Source: Phycomyces blakesleeanus NRRL 1555(-)
Taxonomy: Eukaryota > Mucoromycota > Mucoromycetes > Mucorales > Phycomycetaceae
Assembly (NCBI RefSeq): GCF_001638985.1
Contig: NW_017265154.1
Coordinates: 1-64,000, forward strand
Length of the DNA stretch: 64,000 bases
Direction of reading: 5' to 3'
Part shown: positions 57,561 through 64,000 of the stretch, one piece after another
How positions within the stretch are numbered: the first letter of the stretch is position 1
How the letters are laid out: every line of letters begins with the position of its first letter
Notes under the pieces: model-generated
What the model was told of the DNA's origin: nothing
What the model saw: only the letters and a program-made list of their open reading frames with translations
Database searches by the model: none
Translations under genes and position numbers: made by a program

Positions 57561-60400
57561 TTAATCTTCATTTTCACTTGCTTCCAGAGGGGAATCAACA
57601 CCACTCACGGATCCATTTGGACTCCAGTCAGCTTCCGGAGATGTAAAGGTCTTGAAGGCACTTGATCCACCCAACCCGCCACCGAATCCTCCACTTCCTC
57701 CAAAAGGAGACGATTCTCCTCCAAATGTAGTCATTGCCGTGATACTGAATCCATTCTGAGTGATCGCCTTGGCTGCAGCTACGGAAGATTGCCGACGACG
57801 CACCTGAGACTCGTCAACGTCTTGTCGTTTGAGAGCCTTTTCAAAGAACAAATCCGGATGGGTGCATGTTCCCAGTGCTCGGCGCATCTGAGTGTTGACC
57901 AGATTGAGACCGAGCTGGTAAGACGCATTCATCCATCCAAATCCTTCGCGTGGCACATATTTGAAGTCTGTTCCGACATTTCCATACTCCACCTGCACCT
58001 TGTGAGTTAAACTAACCACATCATACTTTTCAGGCACAACTCCATTGAAATCCACAAAACTCTTTGTGATTCTAAAGTTGTTGATATAATGATTTATTTT
58101 AGTATTGATTAACCAAAGAAAAAGAAGAAGAAGAGAGCCTTTACTTACGTGTACAGCCAGCGGTACGCCAATCGACGTGCTACATCAACCTTGTCATAGT
58201 TCTCAAAAGCCTGCCATGTCATAATCTGATGAGGGGCCCATCCGAAAGGAAAGTCCCACTGTCGATTGGGCCGATCGAGTGAAATAGAACCCCTAGACTC
58301 TTCTGTACCTGACACAAGTCCTCCCTGAGCTTCAAACCGGTGCAGTTCAGCCGTCAGCCGCTCAGCCTGCTCATGACTCGCACACTTGGCCCACATGGCC
58401 CAATAGGCAGTCACGGTATCGTACGTGCTCTGCTCTTCTATGACAGTGTCATAGTCATAGTACAGTCCAGCCTCTTCGTTCCACAGGTACTGATCAATCC
58501 GCTCTCTGCGCTGGCGTGCACGCTCTGCCCAGTCCGACGCATGCTGGGCTACTCCCTGGAAATCAACCAGATTGTCGTCCAGGATGTCCTGGAGCGCGTC
58601 TGCAATATCGGTCTCGTACTTGTACAGCAGTGAATTGAGGTCAATCGTCGCCAGGTTCGCACACCGCTTCTCATAACGATAGGTTGTGTCGTGGCCAGAC
58701 TCACGCACCGCGCGGTCGTGCAAAAAGTATTCGTCCAGTGCGGGTTCCTTGAGCGTGCCATCATTGTATCCAGTCATGTAGTCCTGCAAACTCATCTCGG
58801 CTGCAGTGGCATAGGGCTGGATGATGTGGTCAAAGTGAGATGACTCGGTTTCGGGAGGAATGCCAAGACCCTCAGGGCGGAACCGAGACAGCATAGTTTT
58901 GGGGTCTAGGCGAGGCTGGGCTGTCCAGACCGTGGTGTATTCCTTGATGGCGGCCTGCAACACCTGACTTAACCAGAGTTTGTTCTCGTCGGCAGTCGAG
59001 CTGGGCAGTTTTGCGTAGACCTTCAAGGCCATGTCGGTCAGAAACGGAGGCTGAGACCGGGAGAGGTAGTAAGACCGATTGGCATTCAAAATCTTTCCAT
59101 AATGCTTGATCTCGTACACAAAGTTGTCGACCATGCCCTTTGCCAGATCCACGCGTTCGTCGATGAGCAACCCGAGCGACTCAAAGTAAGAGTCCCAGCC
59201 GTACATCTCATTGAACCGTCCACCAGGAACGACAAACGGGACGCCCTGGAGGGTCTCTTGGCCGTTCAGGACGGTCTTTTCCATGGCCAGGGCCAGAATA
59301 CCTGGACGGTCGTTGATGCTCTTGACGTACTCGGGGGTGATGTTTTCCGGAAGCCTTTCGACCTCGAGATTGAGGTGTGGTCTGGTTGCAGCCACCTGGC
59401 TGTAGTACTCGAACACTTCGTCTTCGCTGAAAGGAATGTAAATGCGCGGGTTGTGATCGGCCTGTCTGTTCTTTGGATCATTGCAAATGATCTCGAGTCC
59501 CTGGCCATCGATTCTGCGGGTCAGGCCGTCCCAGAAATTGTGCCGGATCATGCGAGACAGCCGGTCGACAGGGTTTTCATTCAATCGAGCTTCATCAAGC
59601 ACAATGTGTTTCCGGCCATAGTCGTCTGCAAGTGCCAATTCTTGCAAAAGGTTCGAGAGCATATAGGTTCCTCTGATCTCGATTGTGCGATAACCACCCG
59701 AGTCTGCTGTACCGACCGCAAATGATTTTGGACCGAGATCGTTGACCGTTATCTGAAAATCACCATCGGTGTCTTCTTGTTCGACCAGGATACGCTGAGT
59801 TTCTTTGACGTCGATGAGGAACCGATTGGCCTTGCTCTTATCATCTTTTATTTTTATATTTTATATTTTATATATAGATCGATAGACAGATACATAGACA
59901 GATACATACGCACATATATACATATATTATTTTTCATTTTTCATTTATTATTATTATTAAGATTTTTCAATTAATTAATTCAATTATTCAATTATTCATT
60001 CATAATTACTTCTTTTCTCTCTTTCTCTCTCTCTCGTTTACTTATATGCTATATGCTATTATTGACATAGTTATTACTGCCGCTTACTATTACTAATTAC
60101 TAATGAATTATTATCGCTAACCATTGGAAGCTCTTCTTCTACGAGAGCTATTGTCAGCATGAGACCGTGAGTATCGTCCCTATAATAGACCCACATATGT
60201 TATTAATATATAAGTACATACACTCAAAAGGATATCAATTGTTGTCTCGTACAAATGTCTTTATTATCCCACGAAACAAAAGAAAGGTTACTTACGGTTA
60301 GAGTGCGTAATCTAGTACCAGTAGATGAATTATCACCAGTGGTATAATATGTACTTGCTGGTGCATGGACATCCACCAAATCATCATTAGAAATGGTCAT
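57561..60400 (-). CDS. NTH1: Neutral (Ca2+/PKA-regulated) trehalase, four exons
   Basis: Exons 60400-60296, 60179-60122, 59844-58149 and 58071-57561 give about 789 residues. It hydrolyses trehalose to glucose in the cytosol. The N-terminus has the PKA site SSRRRRAS (Ser53), built by the 58-bp exon 2, and an EF-hand-like calcium loop [13 protein letters not shown] (from Asp79), both typical of fungal neutral trehalases controlled by phosphorylation, calcium and 14-3-3 proteins. Trehalase signature 1 ([15 protein letters not shown]) and signature 2 ([10 protein letters not shown]) are perfect. There is no signal peptide, unlike acid trehalases. The C-terminus carries an additional Gly/Ser-rich tail ([14 protein letters not shown]) after the usual [13 protein letters not shown] end, making it slightly longer than the ~750-residue yeast enzyme. 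Skipping exon 2 would break the frame. Codons are strongly C/G-ending. Confidence 0.97.
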
Positions 60401-62973
60401 AGTGATAAGATATTTTTTTATAAATATATAAAAAGAAAAAAGAAGTAAAGAAAAATTATAAAAAAAAAATATTCAAGTTTGTTGGTTGATTCAACTTTTA
60501 CAATTTTTTTTTTTAAAAAAAAAACTAAATAAATACTCCGATGATAAAACGCCGCTTAAAAGGCACTTTTTTATATAATACACTCGTACACATTCTTATA
60601 TATACACTATTATATCTATGGATTTGTGTATTGAATATTTTTGCAATAAAGGGCAATTCTCCCTCTCAAATAACATACACACAATTTCAAAGAATGTGAA
60701 TTTTTATATATGAAATTTCTTTATTTTGTTAATAAAGATGATAAATTCAATAATATTTTATATTTAATTATAATTATAATTATAATTATAATTATTAAGA
60801 ATAATCTAAAAGAAATTAGTTAGAACTTACCAAGGTGGTGCAAAGATATATTACAATTGAATACCTTGTTTCAAAAAAAAAAAAAAAGGACTCGCAATGA
60901 TAATAAACTAATAACACGGATTATAGCCCCTAGCCAAAATATATTATCTCCAAAGAAAAAAGAAAAAATGAAAGGACCCGATATTAATAGGGGGTTTCAA
61001 TCTAAATGTAATGATATTAATAACGATTAAAAAAAGAAAAAGAAAAAGAAAACAAGCGGGCAAGCAAGTAAGCAAAAGACAGGGAAAAATATTTGCATAT
61101 GGGTGAGTGAGAAAGTGACACTACACTAACAAAAATAACTCAAAGGTTACACTAGCCCTGTCGTTTTTCTGGGATACGCAGAGTACACCAGGGTTATTTG
61201 TTTTAGGTTTCCTGTTCTTCTTGCTTTCTTACTAGTATTTAAACACGCCTACAAGTAACTTCCCTACGACACAACATTCTGCCTAAAGATATCAGTACAC
61301 AAAGGATCGTCTTACAATCATTGAATTGAATCATTTCCTTACCCGTTCTTCGTTAAGAAAAGCAGCAACAATAAAGTCTTGTAAATTGTAGTAGATATTG
61401 ATGACAAAGGATAAAGTCAATTCCAACGTTTGCCTGGTAATCAAGTAATCGTTTTCATTTATTTTTCTGTACTCTAGAACCTCAAAAATGAGTACATCTT
61501 TTTACCCACACTATTATCCGAGCATCTTAATTACTATAGCTTTTGTCCTTGTTCTTGTTTGGATGTGCTGTGTTGACTCTTGAAATGGGGTTGTCCAACA
61601 GTATCATTAATGATACTGTGCTTTGTTGTGCTTTCAAGCTCTTGAAACATTTAATTTCTTCTTCTTCTTCTTCTTATTTTGTGTATATGGATTCTTTACA
61701 CAAATTTTAGTATTTGCATATTTGTGAAACTTACAACCATCACAATATGAGTGGATATGGTCAGACTCTGACACAAAGGAGAAACAAAGTTACAGTTCAA
61801 AACAGCCTTTTTGGATATAGAACAATAGAAGGAAAGAAAGAGTATCCCAAGCCTTGAGAGATACACCATAGACACTATGTATACTCTACATCTTTGTTTG
61901 TGTGTGCATAACTGTTTATACATGTATGCATATAAATTTATATATCTAATTATATTAATTCATTATTAGTGTTAGTATTTTCTACCTATGACCTTGGAGC
62001 TAGTTGTCCATACATTTTCTTTTACCTTTTATAAATCTGATTCAAGGTTGTACAACATGTCATCCTGGGTATAAGTAAGCTGGTCGCTTTAGTAATATGC
62101 AAAAGTGCTCTTATTTATTTATTTGTTTAGTTATTGATTCAATTTTCCAAAACCTTGGGTTTTTTATTTAGCAGCTTCATATTCACACATGGCAGAGGGC
62201 TCTTACCGTACTACTGTCACTGTGTACCATAAAGAGAAAGTTATATAGTAAATACAAAGAAGAAGAAGGTTTCAAGCAATATACTAAAGGAATATTGTAT
62301 ATCTCTAAAATGCACACAGCTTGAAAATACTTCCTTTATATACCCATATCTTTCTATATATGTGTGTGGCCAAATATAGACAGATATCTTCTTTATCAAT
62401 ACAAACAAACTCATGCACATAGACTTGTATATTTTATATTGATGAATTCTTTTATTTTTAGTGGAATAAATGAGCTTATATATACATAGACATAAAGACG
62501 ATGACTGCGGTGATATAAATGGCATGAGAATAAGGTAGAAATGGATACAAAAACAAATAAAAACAAAACAAAAAAAAGGTACTTTTTTTTCTTTTAAGAG
62601 GAAGAAAGAGAAAAATTGTGTGTGTGTGTGTGTGTGAAATATACAAAGAAGTAGAGGTTAAAGGTAAAAGTAATAGAATAAAAAAAAAAGAGACAAAGAA
62701 GACAAATAAATGTAAGAGAGGTGAATGGATAAAGTGACTTGAAATACCCTGATTTTCTATTCCCTATTCTTATCTTCCTTGCTTGGTTTCTTTTGTTAGG
62801 GTCTAGTATAAGCACAAGGAGTACACAGAAGATAGAAAGGTAGAATAGGTTCAGGGGATTCCCCTTTGTGTTTCTTTTTTAACTCACTCCCCTTTTCTCT
62901 ATTATTATTGTCTTTTAGTTTCCTTTCGTTTCCTTTCGTTTCCTTTCCTTTACTGTAAAAGGGTGCCAAGATC
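60401..62973. other. Intergenic region upstream of trehalase and downstream of the cyclin gene
   Basis: No gene was found. Possible stress-response elements for the trehalase promoter are CCCCT at 60927-60931 and AGGGG at 60989-60993. Repeats include (AATTAT)n near 60767-60795, (TTC)n at 61658-61674 and a GT run at 62619-62634. The short open frames at 61696-61923 and 62241-62525 have no protein-like pattern. Confidence 0.5.
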
Positions 62974-63573
62974 TTAAAGAGCTCTCCAATTTTTTCTAGC
63001 TTGCTTTTGTCGATTGGCGTGTAAGACTAGTTGATTTCCGTAATTTTCGAGCTCTTCGACTGATACATTCATTGAGTAGTTGTTTAATCGCAAAAATTCG
63101 ATCTCTAGACTGTTGAGTTCAGTCACAGATATCCCGCCTACTTTGGCATAGCGGGCGTTGGTAAATGATCGATCGGAAAAGAATTTGGTTGCTACCATGA
63201 CGCCAGCTATAATCAGCCGGTGTATGTTACGAGAATCGATTCTTAGACGAGAAGGACTACAGGCCATTCTGTCCAGGTAGACTAGTAGGCTTAGAAAACA
63301 TTCGTTCGGACAAGGCGTGTAAACTAGAATCCGAGCAAGGTATGAATGAATGTCGATTGGAGAAGCGGTCCGTGCATGGAAGCATGACTCTCGTAAACTG
63401 AGATGGTGGTCATTAGCATGTGTGATGCACTCTAGTAGTTCAGTAATCATGCAGAGAATGTCCATGGTCGGATGACTAGCGAGATCAAACAGACAAGTGC
63501 GTGCAGGAGCCATTAGGGACTGAGGTGAGTAAGAAATGTAAGGAAGAAGAGGAACAGACTTGATAGATTTCAT
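62974..63573 (-). CDS. Pho80/Pcl-type cyclin, single exon
   Basis: The 199-residue frame is a compact Pho80-family cyclin (PF08613 type). It has SPIDIHSYLARILVYTPCPN, LLVYLDRM, RNIHRLIIAGVMVATKFFSD, NARYAKVGGISVTELNSLEI and FLRLNNYSMNVSVEELENY, covering the family's core helices in order. Such cyclins activate Pho85-like CDKs in phosphate, glycogen and cell-cycle control. I took the first ATG (63573); a second at 63513 is possible, and the first ~20 residues are not conserved-looking. The protein is shorter than Saccharomyces Pho80 and lacks long extensions. FLRLNNYSM departs from the usual FLxLLxFxL, but the helix is preserved. Which CDK it partners cannot be told from sequence. Confidence 0.88.
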   Translation of the reverse strand: MKSIKSVPLLPYISYSPQSLMAPARTCLFDLASHPTMDILCMITELLECITHANDHHLSLRESCFHARTASPIDIHSYLARILVYTPCPNECFLSLLVYLDRMACSPSRLRIDSRNIHRLIIAGVMVATKFFSDRSFTNARYAKVGGISVTELNSLEIEFLRLNNYSMNVSVEELENYGNQLVLHANRQKQARKNWRAL

Positions 63574-64000
63574 CTCCGACTATCGGTAGCTCTGTTTTGA
63601 AGGTTTTTTATTTTTATTTTATTTTATATATATTATTTTATTTTATTTTCCACATCATACATATTTAAATATACATACATATATTGGGCCTTGATTGATT
63701 ACTAGATATACAAACCAGCTTGTAGTTATTAGTATCATGTTGCCAATATATATATATATAAATAAAATGACAATTGCCAATTAATAAGCAATACACACCA
63801 GTAACCAGGGCTGAATAAAATCATTCTAAATATTCATCTTCTTCCTCTTACTATCACAAGTATTGTTCTTTCGCAACAGCAACAGAAAAATACTCCCCCT
63901 CATTTATGAAGAGTAGCCTGAAAATTTCTCCTTATCTTTAGATTAAGGTCAATGCCCTGTGCTTTTACTTTGTTTTATAGTATAGTATAATATAACATTA
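63574..64000. other. Upstream region of the cyclin gene
   Basis: AT-rich with TATATT/TTTTATTT runs just upstream of the start. No further gene or RNA was seen to the window edge. Confidence 0.5.

Noticed and set aside
59102..59725. A 207-codon plus-strand frame inside the trehalase gene
   Set aside because: It is fully antisense to exon 3, which carries both trehalase signatures. No family pattern.

Overview
This window looks like nuclear DNA from an early-diverging filamentous fungus, most likely Mucoromycota (Mucorales-like). The signs are an AT-rich background, many short GT-AG introns with near-canonical GTAAGT donors, and typical fungal housekeeping genes (glucose-6-phosphate dehydrogenase, a Ca2+/PKA-type neutral trehalase and a Pho80-type cyclin). 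The mixture of mobile elements is also typical: Ty3 chromovirus, CACTA/Tnp2, Harbinger, Tc1/mariner-like and a MULE carrying an OTU protease domain. Species is inferred only to this level.

Layout. (1) 1-6053: a young Ty3-type chromovirus. Its 5' LTR is cut by the window edge; it has gag and pol in different frames and a 3' LTR. (2) 6.2-20.7 kb: a transposon graveyard with one tRNA-Phe at 8158-8230. It holds a decayed Tc1/mariner-like transposase, a Harbinger fragment, an essentially intact four-exon Tnp2/CACTA transposase with a convergent partner gene, a micro-exon unit, a Harbinger-type Myb/SANT remnant and a decayed CACTA accessory gene. (3) 21.0-38.15 kb: a nested stack. A CACTA element with 122-bp inverted termini holds a broken transposase and accessory gene, a solo LTR, and a MULE with a 9-bp target duplication. 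A second CACTA-like element is inserted in the MULE's left inverted repeat, and an LTR-like fragment in its gene. (4) 38.2-43.2 kb: about 5 kb with no convincing gene. (5) 43.3-48.4 kb: an unrecognised five-exon coiled-coil protein gene (+) and the G6PD gene (-). (6) 48.4-52.8 kb: AT-rich, homopolymer- and microsatellite-rich spacer. (7) 52.8-55.6 kb: a second MULE-OTU copy with an open reading frame, flanked at a distance by a roughly 61-bp direct repeat. (8) 56.5-63.6 kb: three minus-strand host genes (a small conserved protein, neutral trehalase and a Pho80-like cyclin).

How the parts relate. The host genes cover the oxidative pentose phosphate pathway (NADPH supply), trehalose mobilisation and probably CDK/phosphate signalling; they are neighbours and no operon is implied. 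The mobile genes mostly come as transposase plus helper pairs. Most decayed mobile genes are broken by TGA or TAG codons. Paralogue comparison within the window shows three of these to be former Trp TGG codons, which points to C-to-T/G-to-A mutation of repeats.

Most notable items: the MULE-OTU family with two copies carrying complementary defects, the nested transposon stack, a near-perfect -1 frameshift heptamer between gag and the zinc knuckle/pol, a duplicated polypurine-tract block inside pol, and Trp-to-stop decay. All positions and splice sites were read by eye; no similarity search was run.
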